DNA of 47,329 nucleotides from Defluviitaleaceae bacterium (lineage in GTDB: Bacteria > Bacillota > Clostridia > Lachnospirales > WRAX01). Shown one piece after another: positions 1 through 8,597 of the stretch. The translations under genes and the position numbers were made by a program. How positions within the stretch are numbered: position 1 is the stretch's first letter; each line of letters starts with the position of its first letter. The notes beneath the pieces were generated by a model. It worked only from the letters and a program-made list of their open reading frames with translations. It made no database searches and was not told where the DNA came from. The stretch is taken from positions 1 to 47,329 of the forward strand of contig WRBK01000014.1 of assembly GCA_009784575.1 (NCBI GenBank). The letters are read 5' to 3'.

Positions 1-92
1 AGTAAGACCCCTCGAAGACCACGAGGTTGATAGGCACCAGGTGTAAGCATGGCAACATGTTCAGCTGAGGTGTACTAATAGGTCGAGGGCTT
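1..92 (+). rRNA. 23S ribosomal RNA, 3' end (partial)
   Basis: The first ~92 bases match the conserved 3' end of bacterial 23S rRNA: the stretch around 'ccacgaggttgataggc' and the terminal 'gtactaataggtcgaggg' helix strand are both recognisable. The rest of the gene lies to the left of the window. The exact 3' end is estimated from the usual terminal helix. Four tRNA genes follow on the same strand, so this is the distal part of an rRNA operon. Confidence 0.93.
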
Positions 93-584
93 GTTCGTGA
101 AATGGAGTGAAAAAGCAATGAGAGTTGCTTATGATATGAAGTGGAACGAGAGATTAGAGCTTGATATGAGTTTATACTAGTTTGGTAAAGTGACTTGGTT
201 TGGATGTGTTGGTTCTTGTGTTTGGTTTTGAGGGTTCTTGTTATGTATGATTTGGTGCTGAATTTATTAGACCTCTTGTTTGTGACTCTTTTAGGGATAA
301 AATGACTGTTATATCACTTCTAAAGTCTGAACATATGCTGAGAAAATCCTCTGTTGTTTTGGGTTGAGATGCTGCTTTGGTGTGGTTGTTGGTTCTGGGA
401 TGGATGGTAGTCGTAGAATGAATGCCGTGATGATAGGTGACTGAAAGCATGATATAATCGGTGCAAATGCTCATAAAATTGATAATGTTAATGTTTTGTG
501 GGGATATAGTGGTCTTAAAGAATTAGAATTTGCCTGAGTGACAAAAATTGTTAGTGGCACTAATGAACTAAGAGATATTATTTG
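93..584 (+). other. G/T-rich spacer after 23S rRNA; no 5S gene seen
   Basis: This 492-base stretch between 23S and tRNA-Pro holds no convincing ORF, tRNA or 5S rRNA; the conserved 5S strings (such as the region around 'ccgaacacggaagttaagc') are absent. The plus strand is strikingly rich in G and T from about 180 to 430. It probably contains rRNA processing stems, but I could not define one with confidence. Confidence 0.6.
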
Positions 585-659
585 CGGGGTGTAGCGTAGC
601 TTGGCTAGCGCGCCTGATTTGGGATCAGGAGGTCGAAGGTTCAAATCCTTTCACCCCGA
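585..659 (+). tRNA. tRNA-Pro (anticodon TGG)
   Basis: Cloverleaf with a 7-bp acceptor stem (CGGGGTG with CACCCCG), discriminator A, anticodon loop ttTGGga between 5-bp stems, and a T loop containing GTTCAAATC. CCA is not encoded. First of four tRNAs behind the rRNA genes. Confidence 0.97.
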
Positions 660-706
660 TTAATTAGACAAGTGCATGACCTTTTAGGTTATGCACATTG
701 TTACTT

Positions 707-780
<74 letters not shown>

Positions 781-801
781 TTTTGCACCGCATGGTGCTG
801 T

Positions 802-876
802 GGCGGGTATAGCTCAGCTGGTTAGAGCGCCAGATTGTGGCTCTGGAGGGCGCGGGTTCGAATCCCGTTATTCGCC
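802..876 (+). tRNA. tRNA-His (anticodon GTG)
   Basis: Anticodon stem CCAGA/TCTGG encloses ttGTGgc. It has the His-specific extra G at -1 (base 802) opposite discriminator C (base 876). The acceptor stem is GCGGGTA/TATTCGC with two G-T pairs. CCA is not encoded. Confidence 0.96.
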
Positions 877-1025
877 CTTCGCGAAGAAACGCACGCAATG
901 CTTCAGGCGTGCGTTTCGGAGCGATTGTATGTAACATGTTAAGTAATATTTATGAATGCGCGCAAAAAGCGCGCTCCGCTCCGAACAAGCGCACATGGAG
1001 CGTTGTGAGCATTTTCTATGCTTGT

Positions 1026-1098
1026 GGGTCACTAGCTCAGCTGGCAGAGCACCTGACTTTTAATCAGGTTGTCCGGGGTTCGAGCCCCCGGTGACTCA
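1026..1098 (+). tRNA. tRNA-Lys (anticodon TTT)
   Basis: Acceptor stem GGGTCAC/GTGACTC, anticodon stem CCTGA/TCAGG around ctTTTaa, T arm with GTTCGAGCC, discriminator A. Last tRNA of the array; a terminator follows within three bases. Confidence 0.97.
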
Positions 1099-1100
1099 TA

Positions 1101-1140
1101 AACACCTTTGAAAAGTGTTTTGTTTTCAAGGGTGTTTTTT
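1101..1140 (+). terminator. Rho-independent terminator of rRNA/tRNA operon
   Basis: A 14-bp stem (1101-1114 with 1123-1136, one G-T pair) with an 8-base loop is followed directly by a T run. It sits immediately after tRNA-Lys and closes the rRNA-tRNA transcription unit. Confidence 0.9.
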
Positions 1141-1304
1141 GATTGCAAAATATTATGAAACACTTGCGTTATGCAAATATGAGGGAGTTGCGGTATAGAC
1201 AAGAAATTTTCGATAGAGTCACGACAAAGTGAATAAACTATTTGATATGTTGAAAGTAACCGATGGTGTCAAGAAATTAGGAGAAGGAAATAGGAGGATT
1301 TTGT

Positions 1305-2320
1305 ATGGACTTTATAGACGAAATACGCAATTTTGCATCACGTGCGCTAATTTACAGCGGATGTGGGCGTAAAAAAGCTGAAAAGATTGATTATGCCATT
1401 GTGATTGACGATTCCCCTATAATTTTAATAGAGTGTAAGAAGTTCGGCGAAGTATTGGACAAACATTCATCTCAGTTGTTTAGATATTTTGGTACAACTA
1501 CAGCAAAATTCGCCATATTAACAGATGGAATCATATATAAATTCTACACAGACCTAAATGAGCAAAACAAAATGGATTTAGAGCCGTTTTTGATATTTAA
1601 TGTACTTGATATCCATGAACACCTCGTGGTGGAATTAAGGCGTTTTGCTAAGTCATCTCTTGATGTAGAGCTGTGTATTTTGCGGCTGTGGAATTAAAAT
1701 ATACAAATAAAATACGAGAGTTTCTAAACAGTTTGCGCACAGAGCCTTCTGACGATTTTGTTAAGTGTATGATGTCGGAGATTTATGATAGTGTTCGCAA
1801 TCAAAAGGCCGTTGATATGTTTCGCCCTATTGTTAAGCGTGGCTTTAATCAATACATAAGCGACAATATCCGCGAGACGTTAAAAAAAGCAATGAAAGGT
1901 GAATCTGACACAGAAACACCAGCCATGACAGAGCAAAAAGTAATAGCCGAAGTTGCCGCTACCGTGATTACGGAAGACCCGAATGTTTTAACCACGGATG
2001 AGATAGAGGCTTTTGCTATTGTAAAATCTATTTTGCGTGATTTGTGTGACATTAACCGCCTTGCGCATCGCAACGCTGTTAAATACATATCCATTCTTCT
2101 TGATGACAACAAAAATAAGCGTATATGTCGTTTTTGGTTTAAGGGTAAAAGTATATACATAACTATCCCAGATGAAAATAGAATCCCTGTGCGTTATGAT
2201 ATATCAAGTCTTAATGATATTTATATCTATGCAGACCTGCTAAGGGAATCTTGCAACCGTCATCTAACCAAAGGTGAATTTGCAGAGGAAAATGAAGAAG
2301 GTGTTGATGGCGACCTATAA
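1305..2320 (+). pseudogene. Restriction-endonuclease-like protein (COG4748-type), broken by frameshifts
   Basis: Two adjacent reading frames together give one protein of the family with an HsdR-N-like PD-(D/E)XK nuclease domain. The 1305-1697 frame carries KIDYAIVIDDSPIILIECKK, the core D...ExK nuclease motif. The 1673-2320 frame carries the C-terminal part beginning AVELKYTNKIREFL. A frameshift lies near 1665-1690. A second lesion is near 1345-1372: the family string FTADVGVK is readable in another frame just before an A6 run, and the expected segment of about 20-30 residues before it is missing. RBS AGGAGG precedes the ATG at 1305. In intact members the N-terminal region is longer, so this copy is almost certainly inactive. 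It lies directly downstream of the tRNA array, a common place for mobile and defence genes. Confidence 0.75.
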
Positions 2321-2348
2321 TTGTATTATAAAATAGTGATTAATCCTT

Positions 2349-2379
2349 GAAAAGACCACGGCTTACGCTTGGTCTTTTT
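2349..2379. terminator. Bidirectional terminator between converging genes
   Basis: AAAAGACCA (2350-2358) pairs with TGGTCTTTT (2370-2378). There is an A run on one side and a T run on the other, so the hairpin can serve both the plus-strand pseudogene and mscL on the minus strand. Confidence 0.75.
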
Positions 2380-2425
2380 GTGTTGAGATAAATGAGACTA
2401 GCAATACAATGTATCAATATAACAG

Positions 2426-2833
2426 TCAAGACAACTGCGATGTGCAAGCGGGACATCTTGTGGCATTCATGCTTATCTCGGTTTTGCAAAATGGACAGGA
2501 TTTGGTTGTAGATGGCGCATCTTTGGTGGGCTTCTTGGTGATGCATGTCACTTTGTTCATCAATTTGACTAGCATGAATACAATAAATGCCATAATGACG
2601 AAGTTAATAACACTGGTTATGAATGCGCCATAGCGTATCTCTACGCCAAATATATTGAGATGCCATGCATCAAAGTTTTGGTTTAGAAAAAGACCCAAGA
2701 TGGGGGAAATTATGTTATCTGTGAGGGATGAAACAAGGTCTTGAAAGCCCACGCCGATGATGATGCCAACAGCTAGGTTTACCACATTGCCTCGCAGAGC
2801 AAAGTCCTTAAACTCTTTTAAAAATTTACGCAA
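2426..2833 (-). CDS. mscL: Large-conductance mechanosensitive channel MscL
   Basis: A homopentameric membrane channel that opens under high membrane tension and releases solutes during osmotic downshock. The 135-residue protein starts at a TTG preceded by GGGGGCG. The N terminus KEFKDFALRGNVVNLAVGII is the MscL signature with TM1. TM2 is around residues 68-92 (ITSVINFVIMAFIVFMLV). After the usual MscL core comes a C-terminal zinc ribbon with two CPxC knuckles (CPFC and CPAC) ending near residue 132, as in many Firmicute MscL proteins. It appears monocistronic and converges on the endonuclease pseudogene across a shared terminator. Confidence 0.97.
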   Translation of the reverse strand: MRKFLKEFKDFALRGNVVNLAVGIIIGVGFQDLVSSLTDNIISPILGLFLNQNFDAWHLNIFGVEIRYGAFITSVINFVIMAFIVFMLVKLMNKVTCITKKPTKDAPSTTKSCPFCKTEISMNATRCPACTSQLS

Positions 2834-3002
2834 AATATCGCCCCCGCAAGATTATTTGTGTTGTATATGAATATAGCAGGATATAGCAATTGTGTCAAGT
2901 TTCTTTAAGTTTAAATTCGCCTACGATAATTGCACTAGATTTTTGGGAATAATTAGTGTATACTGTAATAATTGGTGTGATTAAAATTATGGGGGAAATA
3001 TT

Positions 3003-4310
3003 TTGGATAATCATGGAAAGCTTGGGAATATCGGTATTTTAACTGATATTTCCTTTGCAAAATACAAAAGTAATTTTGCGCAATATGCTGCATTTATTGG
3101 TTTTATCAGCGTTATCTTTGCTATATCCATATTCGTTATCGGCTGGGTGTCGCTGGTTTGGGTGTGGCCTGCAATACCTAATTTTACAGGAAATCAACCC
3201 ATAACCGATGGTATAGTTTTGGGTGTGTTTTCTGTGCTGATGTTGTTTGTTGTAGCTTTTTTTCTTGCATGGTATTCGGCAGCATCTATAATTATTTGTG
3301 CGAACAATGATACAAGGGAGGGTGGTCAACTAGCACCACGCCTTAGTCTAAAAGATGTTACAAAATCTGCCTTTCTCGTTGTCGGTGTGCTGTTTGCTAA
3401 TATCCTTATTTTTATGCCATTTCTGGCAATAATCGCGCTTGCCGCAGCTACAAATCTCTCTTCAATACAGCAATTGGCTATGCCTTTGCTATCGGTATTG
3501 TATTTTGTTTTTGTGGCATTACGAACTTTGTTTTTCTTTGCGTCAAATTTGGCATCTCGGGGTGAATATAGATTTCTTTCCGCGTTTTTACAAAGTATGA
3601 AGATGGTGGCACAAAAAGGGATAATACGTATTTTTGCAGTTACAACCCTCATCACATCTATAAATTTTGGTATATTTTTTGGGTTGTTTATATTTTTGCT
3701 AGTTATTTTTAGTCAATACCCTACTGACCTATTAGGATTTCTTGAAATTTTGGTCAATCCTTTGGGTGTGGTAGCTCTGCTGTTTTTGGCTCATCTTGTA
3801 GCTATCTTTGTAACGCCGAAAATACAGATTTTGGCATATATTGTGCTGAACAGTTCTGGAGGCGGTGATATGAAGCATGAACAGCCGAACCTTGCTTCGC
3901 GCACATTGGCCACCGTGCTTGATTTGGCAATTGTTGCTGGCGTGTTTGGTATATGTTTTTACGGCACTGCTTTGCTCGCTTCTGGCGGAGTTTTTATGAT
4001 AGAGCAAATGAATTTTCTTGCTGTGGTTATTACGATTATTGCTTATTTTGCTGTCTATACGATATATAATATTTATTTTGAAAGCTTTGGTGGTGGACAA
4101 ACACTTGGGAAGCGCATATTTGGGCTTGTGGTGCGTGACCATAACGGCGGTAGCCTAAATCTTGTGCAAAGCCTAGTGCGCAATGTCTTGCGTATCGTTG
4201 ATATTTTCGGCTTTGTGGCAATTGCGTTCAATAAGGAGCATCGCAGACTGGGGGATATGTTATCTTTAGCTGTGGTGGAGTACGAAGGGGGCAAGGAGAA
4301 TGTATCCTGA
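3003..4310 (+). CDS. RDD-family multi-pass membrane protein
   Basis: 435 residues, mostly hydrophobic. The N-terminal ~290 residues contain about six predicted membrane segments with no motif I recognise. The C-terminal part (about 300-430) is an RDD domain: the first Arg is in LASRTLATVLDLAIVAGV, then GGGQTLGKRIFGLVV, and finally EHRRLGDML. RDD proteins are usually of unknown function or linked to transport. The start is a TTG with a GGGGG ribosome binding site seven bases upstream. The 3' end overlaps the next gene by 11 bases, so it is probably co-transcribed with the radical SAM genes. Confidence 0.8.
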   Translation: MDNHGKLGNIGILTDISFAKYKSNFAQYAAFIGFISVIFAISIFVIGWVSLVWVWPAIPNFTGNQPITDGIVLGVFSVLMLFVVAFFLAWYSAASIIICANNDTREGGQLAPRLSLKDVTKSAFLVVGVLFANILIFMPFLAIIALAAATNLSSIQQLAMPLLSVLYFVFVALRTLFFFASNLASRGEYRFLSAFLQSMKMVAQKGIIRIFAVTTLITSINFGIFFGLFIFLLVIFSQYPTDLLGFLEILVNPLGVVALLFLAHLVAIFVTPKIQILAYIVLNSSGGGDMKHEQPNLASRTLATVLDLAIVAGVFGICFYGTALLASGGVFMIEQMNFLAVVITIIAYFAVYTIYNIYFESFGGGQTLGKRIFGLVVRDHNGGSLNLVQSLVRNVLRIVDIFGFVAIAFNKEHRRLGDMLSLAVVEYEGGKENVS

Positions 4311-6063
4311 TAAGATATTGCTGCAAGCTGAAAAACCAGGGCGTTATGTTGGCAATGAGATAAATATGGTGCGTAAAAACCCAACAGAGGTGGCTACGCG
4401 CTTTGCTTTTGCGTTTCCTGATGTCTATGAGGTTGGTATGTCGCATAATGGCTTGCAGATTTTGTATGCATTGTTTAATCGTCGTGATGATGTGTATTGT
4501 GAGCGAACCTTTGCGCCATGGTCAGATATGGAGATGTTGATGCGTGAGCATAATTTGCCATTAAAATCTCTGGAGACCTATAGTCCGCTTGCGGATTTTG
4601 ATTTTGTAGGTTTTACGTTGCAATATGAGATGACGTATACTAATATTTTGAATATGATAGATTTGGCAAATATACCAATCAAGGCGAAAGACCGCGGCGA
4701 GGAGCACCCGATAATATGCGGCGGCGGACCTTGTGCTGTGAACCCTGAGCCGCTTGCTGAATTTTTTGATTTTTTCTTCATAGGAGAAGCGGAAGAGGCG
4801 TTTGATGGGGTATTTGATATTTACGCTAAGCACAAGGCGGACAAAGGCGATAAAATGACGTTTCTGAGCAAAATAGCGGTATTGCCAGGCGTATATGTTC
4901 CTGCGTTTTATGATGTGAGATATAATGCGGATGGTAGCATTGATAATTTTGCGCCGAATAACCTAGGTGCGCCAGAGCGAGTGAAAAAAGTACATGTAAA
5001 AGATATGGATAGAGCATTTTACCCAGAAAAGCCCTTAGTGCCGCTGATAGAGACTGTTCATGACCGTGCTGTGATAGAGATTTTTCGTGGATGTGTGCGG
5101 GGTTGCCGTTTTTGTCAGGCAGGCTATATATATCGTCCACATAGACAAAAATCTGTGGATACATTGTTTGAACAAGCACAAAAGTTGCTAGAATCATCAG
5201 GGCATGAAGAAATTTCTCTATTATCGCTTGCAAGCAATGATTATCCTCATCTTAATGAGCTTGTAGACCTGCTTTGCGAGCGGTTTACAAGTGAGAATGT
5301 GAGCATATCCCTGCCATCTTTGCGCATAGATGCAACCAATAGCGAAGTGCTGCGCAAAGTACAATCCGTGCGCAAATCTAGCTTAACATTTGCGCCAGAG
5401 GGTGGTAGCCAGCGTATGAGAGATATTGTTAATAAAAATATTAGCGAGGATGAAATTTTACAGGGCGCAAGGGTTGCTTTTGAGGGTGGCTGGGATAGGC
5501 TGAAGCTATATTTTATGGTAGGTTTGCCTGCTGAAAAGGATAGCGATTTAGCGGCTATTGGCAAGCTTTCTGAAGACTTGGTTAGTGTTTACTATAAGCT
5601 TCCAAAAGAACAACGCAGACGACCTGTTTCTGTTACTGTTAGCACATCATGCTTTGTGCCTAAGCCCTTTACACCGTTTCAGTGGTTTGGGCAAGAAACT
5701 GTTGAAAATTTTATGAGCAAACAGCGACATGTTAAGCAATCCATAAAAAGCCGTCAAATAAGTTATAAATATCATGATGCGGAGACATCTGTAATGGAAG
5801 GTGCGCTCTCGCGGGGTGATAGACGCGTGGCTGCGGTGATAGAGCGGGCTTGGCGGCTTGGTGCACGCTTTGATGGTTGGAGCGAGCATTTTAGCGCAGA
5901 TATTTGGCGAAATGCCTTTGAAGAATCGGGCGTTTCTTTGGATTTTTATGCCCATCGCACGAGACCTTATGATGAGATATTGCCATGGGATTTTATTGAT
6001 ATGGCGGGTGTTAATAAGGATTACCTCATCAAGGAAAGTCAGAAAGTGGAGGACATGCTATAA
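4300..6063 (+). CDS. B12-binding domain radical SAM protein (TIGR03960 family)
   Basis: 587 residues. The N-terminal ~200 residues form a B12-binding-like domain: RFAFAFPDVYEVGMSHNGLQ, GFTLQYEMTYTNILNM and ICGGGPCAVNPEPLAEFFD are typical of the family. The radical SAM cluster motif CxxxCxxC is at Cys265, Cys269 and Cys272 (GCVRGCRFCQAGYIYRP), the three cysteines that hold the 4Fe-4S cluster. Family members are almost always followed by a DUF2344 protein, as here; their substrate is not established. An AAGGAG motif lies only one base before the ATG, but the N-terminal sequence fits the family start. It overlaps the genes on both sides, forming a tight operon. Confidence 0.93.
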   Translation: MYPDKILLQAEKPGRYVGNEINMVRKNPTEVATRFAFAFPDVYEVGMSHNGLQILYALFNRRDDVYCERTFAPWSDMEMLMREHNLPLKSLETYSPLADFDFVGFTLQYEMTYTNILNMIDLANIPIKAKDRGEEHPIICGGGPCAVNPEPLAEFFDFFFIGEAEEAFDGVFDIYAKHKADKGDKMTFLSKIAVLPGVYVPAFYDVRYNADGSIDNFAPNNLGAPERVKKVHVKDMDRAFYPEKPLVPLIETVHDRAVIEIFRGCVRGCRFCQAGYIYRPHRQKSVDTLFEQAQKLLESSGHEEISLLSLASNDYPHLNELVDLLCERFTSENVSISLPSLRIDATNSEVLRKVQSVRKSSLTFAPEGGSQRMRDIVNKNISEDEILQGARVAFEGGWDRLKLYFMVGLPAEKDSDLAAIGKLSEDLVSVYYKLPKEQRRRPVSVTVSTSCFVPKPFTPFQWFGQETVENFMSKQRHVKQSIKSRQISYKYHDAETSVMEGALSRGDRRVAAVIERAWRLGARFDGWSEHFSADIWRNAFEESGVSLDFYAHRTRPYDEILPWDFIDMAGVNKDYLIKESQKVEDML

Positions 6064-6737
6064 TGAGCTTAAAACAGTCGTATTTTAGATATCGCATAAG
6101 CTTTACAAAACTTGGTTCTACGCGCTTTATTGGTCACCTTGATTTGCAGAGCTTATTTCAAAGAGCCATTAAACGTGCTAAGCTACCAGTGGCATATTCC
6201 GAAGGCTTTAATCCTCATCAATTATTGAGCTTTGCAGCACCCTTGCCATTGGGAATGGGTGGGTTTGAAGAGATGCTAGAAATATTTTTAATATATGAAG
6301 TTAATGTAAAAGAAATTGTAACTTTGTTACAAGACCAATTACCTGATGGAATTGATATAGTGGGTGTTGTGGAAGTGCCTGCGATAGGCAGGTCTGCCGC
6401 AGCAATAATACAAAAAGCAACATATAGAATCACATTTTCACATAATTTTGACATTAGGCTTGAAAAAATAATTTCTGATATATTGACTAGCGAGAGCATA
6501 AAAGTAGAGAAAAAAGGTAAAAAAGGCATGTCGGTTGTTGATATTAGACCTGATATCTTTGAGATTGTGGTAGATGAAGATAATAGCTTGCGGGCTATAC
6601 TTGCTTGTGGTAGTGAGCGAAACCTAAAAGCCAATATCTTGGCACATCATATTTTAGGGCTGTCGGAGATTGCGCAAAATGATTGCGACATTACTTATGA
6701 GCGACTTTCGATAGGGCAGGATGTGCCTAAGCTATGA
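6063..6737 (+). CDS. DUF2344 (TIGR03936) radical SAM-linked protein
   Basis: 224 residues. The start RYRISFTKLGSTRFIGHLDL and the following AYSEGFNPHQLLSFAAPLPLG are the family signature. It is the standard partner of the preceding radical SAM/B12 protein, sometimes even fused to it, and the molecular role is unknown. The ATG overlaps the upstream TAA (TAATG) and the 3' end overlaps the RNase G gene by 4 bases (ATGA), so the three genes are translationally coupled. Confidence 0.93.
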   Translation: MSLKQSYFRYRISFTKLGSTRFIGHLDLQSLFQRAIKRAKLPVAYSEGFNPHQLLSFAAPLPLGMGGFEEMLEIFLIYEVNVKEIVTLLQDQLPDGIDIVGVVEVPAIGRSAAAIIQKATYRITFSHNFDIRLEKIISDILTSESIKVEKKGKKGMSVVDIRPDIFEIVVDEDNSLRAILACGSERNLKANILAHHILGLSEIAQNDCDITYERLSIGQDVPKL

Positions 6738-7858
6738 AGAAAGTCTATGTAAATTGTCAGCCTTACGGATATTTGACGGCGGTAGCAGAAAACGGAAAGT
6801 TGATAGAAATTATTCGTGATGATGATGCGAACGCATCTGTTGTTGGAAATATTTATGCTGGTATTGTGAAAAAAATAAACACGGGATTTATTTTTTTAGA
6901 TATAGGATTAGTCAAACAAGCTTTTTTAGATACGCGAGACCATAGGGAGCGCAGCCTCTTTCATGAAGGTAAACTTGAGGTTAAGCAGGGTGATACTTTA
7001 ATTGTGCAAGTTTTGCGTGATGGCATAGGGGACAAAGGGTGTATTGCTACGTCTAGCATATCGTATGCGGGTCGCTATATTGTGCTTTCAAAGTCTGTTG
7101 AGGGAGATAAAATTAATATTTCTAAGAAAATCAAAGAGAATGTAGAGTTAAGAAGATTACACGCAATAGGTGAAAAGCATGTGCCAATTGGGTTTTCTGC
7201 TATATTTCGCTCTGAGGCAGAGGGACAAGAAGAAGATAAAATTATCTTAGAGATACCAAAAGTTGCAGAAAAATTTGTACATCATGCAGAATGGCAACAT
7301 GTGAAAGCCCCTGCTGTTTTATTTGAAGAGCCACCTATTATCAAGACTTTGCGTGAAATTGTTACGGATGATATTGATGAGATTATGGTTGATGATGCTG
7401 CTACATGCGAATTGCTTGGGCAATATGGGTCGAAGTTAAAATATTATGATGGGGCAGAATCTATCTTTTCAAAATCTTTTCTTAAAACCCAAATTGATAA
7501 AGTACGCGAAAAACGGGTTTGGCTTAAATCTGGTGCGTTTATCGTTATAGAGCAAACCGAGGCTTGTGTTGTAATTGATGTCAATAGTGGCAAACAAGTT
7601 GTCACAAAGAGAGATGATGCCTCACTAAAAGTGAATATGGAGGCGGCAAAAGAGATTGCCTACCAGTTGCGCCTGCGCAATCTCTCTGGTATTATAATTA
7701 TAGATTTTATTGCGATGAAGTCGCCTGATGATGTTGCTAGCTTAACAGAGCTTTTGCGGAAAGAGATGATAAAAGACCGCATACCTAATGTGGTTGTGGG
7801 AATGACGACACTTGGATTAATGGAGGTTACGAGAAAACGTATGCGTTCACCATTTTGA
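6734..7858 (+). CDS. rng: Ribonuclease E/G family protein, C-terminus missing
   Basis: An endoribonuclease of the RNase E/G family, expected to act in 5S/16S rRNA maturation and mRNA decay. The N-terminal S1-like domain (residues ~35-110, VGNIYAGIVKKINTGFIFLD) and the catalytic DNase-I-like domain are present. The magnesium-binding Asp is in VVIDVNSGK (~D282), with the second in IIDFIAM (~D323). The ORF stops right after the LMEVTRKR motif at 374 residues. Family members normally continue for about 40-120 residues through the zinc-link CxxC. Another frame over 7855-7920 reads K-P-C-S-P-R-L-G-K, possibly a decayed zinc-link. In related clostridia rplU usually follows; here an inverted methyltransferase gene does. 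The catalytic core is intact, but loss of the zinc-link would affect dimer-of-dimer assembly. Confidence 0.85.
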   Translation: MKKVYVNCQPYGYLTAVAENGKLIEIIRDDDANASVVGNIYAGIVKKINTGFIFLDIGLVKQAFLDTRDHRERSLFHEGKLEVKQGDTLIVQVLRDGIGDKGCIATSSISYAGRYIVLSKSVEGDKINISKKIKENVELRRLHAIGEKHVPIGFSAIFRSEAEGQEEDKIILEIPKVAEKFVHHAEWQHVKAPAVLFEEPPIIKTLREIVTDDIDEIMVDDAATCELLGQYGSKLKYYDGAESIFSKSFLKTQIDKVREKRVWLKSGAFIVIEQTEACVVIDVNSGKQVVTKRDDASLKVNMEAAKEIAYQLRLRNLSGIIIIDFIAMKSPDDVASLTELLRKEMIKDRIPNVVVGMTTLGLMEVTRKRMRSPF

Positions 7859-7925
7859 TAATTAAGATTGTCAGCACGAAGCCATGTTCACCTCGGCTGG
7901 GTAAACACTCATCTGATGTGAGTTG

Positions 7926-8516
7926 TCATTTTATTTTTCTTGCAATAATATTTATGGTATGCCAGTATTTCTCTTCTCCATTAGCAATCTTACCGATAAA
8001 CTCGTCTTCGTTAAAATACTCAATTTCAAACTTGCCAAAAAACGACTTCGTCTTTTCGGCTGTGCAAAATGTCATATCTGTGTTTAATTTTGCCCATTCA
8101 TCGTTTAGTCCAAAAAAATTACCTGCAAATCTGCCGTTTGTTTTCAATGATTTTAAAAGAGTGTCTATAAATTCGTTAAAATATTGAGGTTCACAAAAAG
8201 GAATACTATATGCGCTGAAAACTAAATCGCATTCAGGAAGTTTGTTTAAATTTTCAAATGCATCGTTAAGTATTTGTATTTGCGGATACTCTTTCTGCAA
8301 ATTATTTAATCCGTCTAAATTTTTGTCAACAGCAAGCACATTCCAGCCATTGTTATGTAAGAATATGCTTTCATTTCCTGCACCGCTCCCAATTTCGACG
8401 GCATTACCTTTATATCCATCAAACAGCTCTAGTGATTTTAGCAATAATGGCCGTATAGGCTTATTTTTGGTCTTTTCGTTATATTGCGACCAAGTCATAC
8501 CATTTCTGTTATTCAT
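7926..8516 (-). CDS. Class I SAM-dependent methyltransferase
   Basis: 196 residues with a Rossmann-fold methyltransferase core. Motif I AVEIGSGAGNES (about residues 39-50) binds S-adenosylmethionine, and an acidic residue ending beta 2 is in NVLAVDKN. It also has LVFSAYSIPFC (motif IV region) and WHTINIIARK at the C-terminus, as in TehB/SmtA-like small-molecule methyltransferases. The substrate cannot be read from sequence. The start at 8516 has GGGGAG upstream. It lies inverted just where the RNase G gene breaks off and looks more AT-rich than its neighbours, suggesting it was inserted there. Confidence 0.85.
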   Translation of the reverse strand: MNNRNGMTWSQYNEKTKNKPIRPLLLKSLELFDGYKGNAVEIGSGAGNESIFLHNNGWNVLAVDKNLDGLNNLQKEYPQIQILNDAFENLNKLPECDLVFSAYSIPFCEPQYFNEFIDTLLKSLKTNGRFAGNFFGLNDEWAKLNTDMTFCTAEKTKSFFGKFEIEYFNEDEFIGKIANGEEKYWHTINIIARKIK

Positions 8517-8597
8517 TCATGTCTCCCCTTTCTAAGTAGCAGAAAATATAAGGGTTAATTTGGTTGGCTATTCAATGCTTTTTACTTTGTTGTGATG

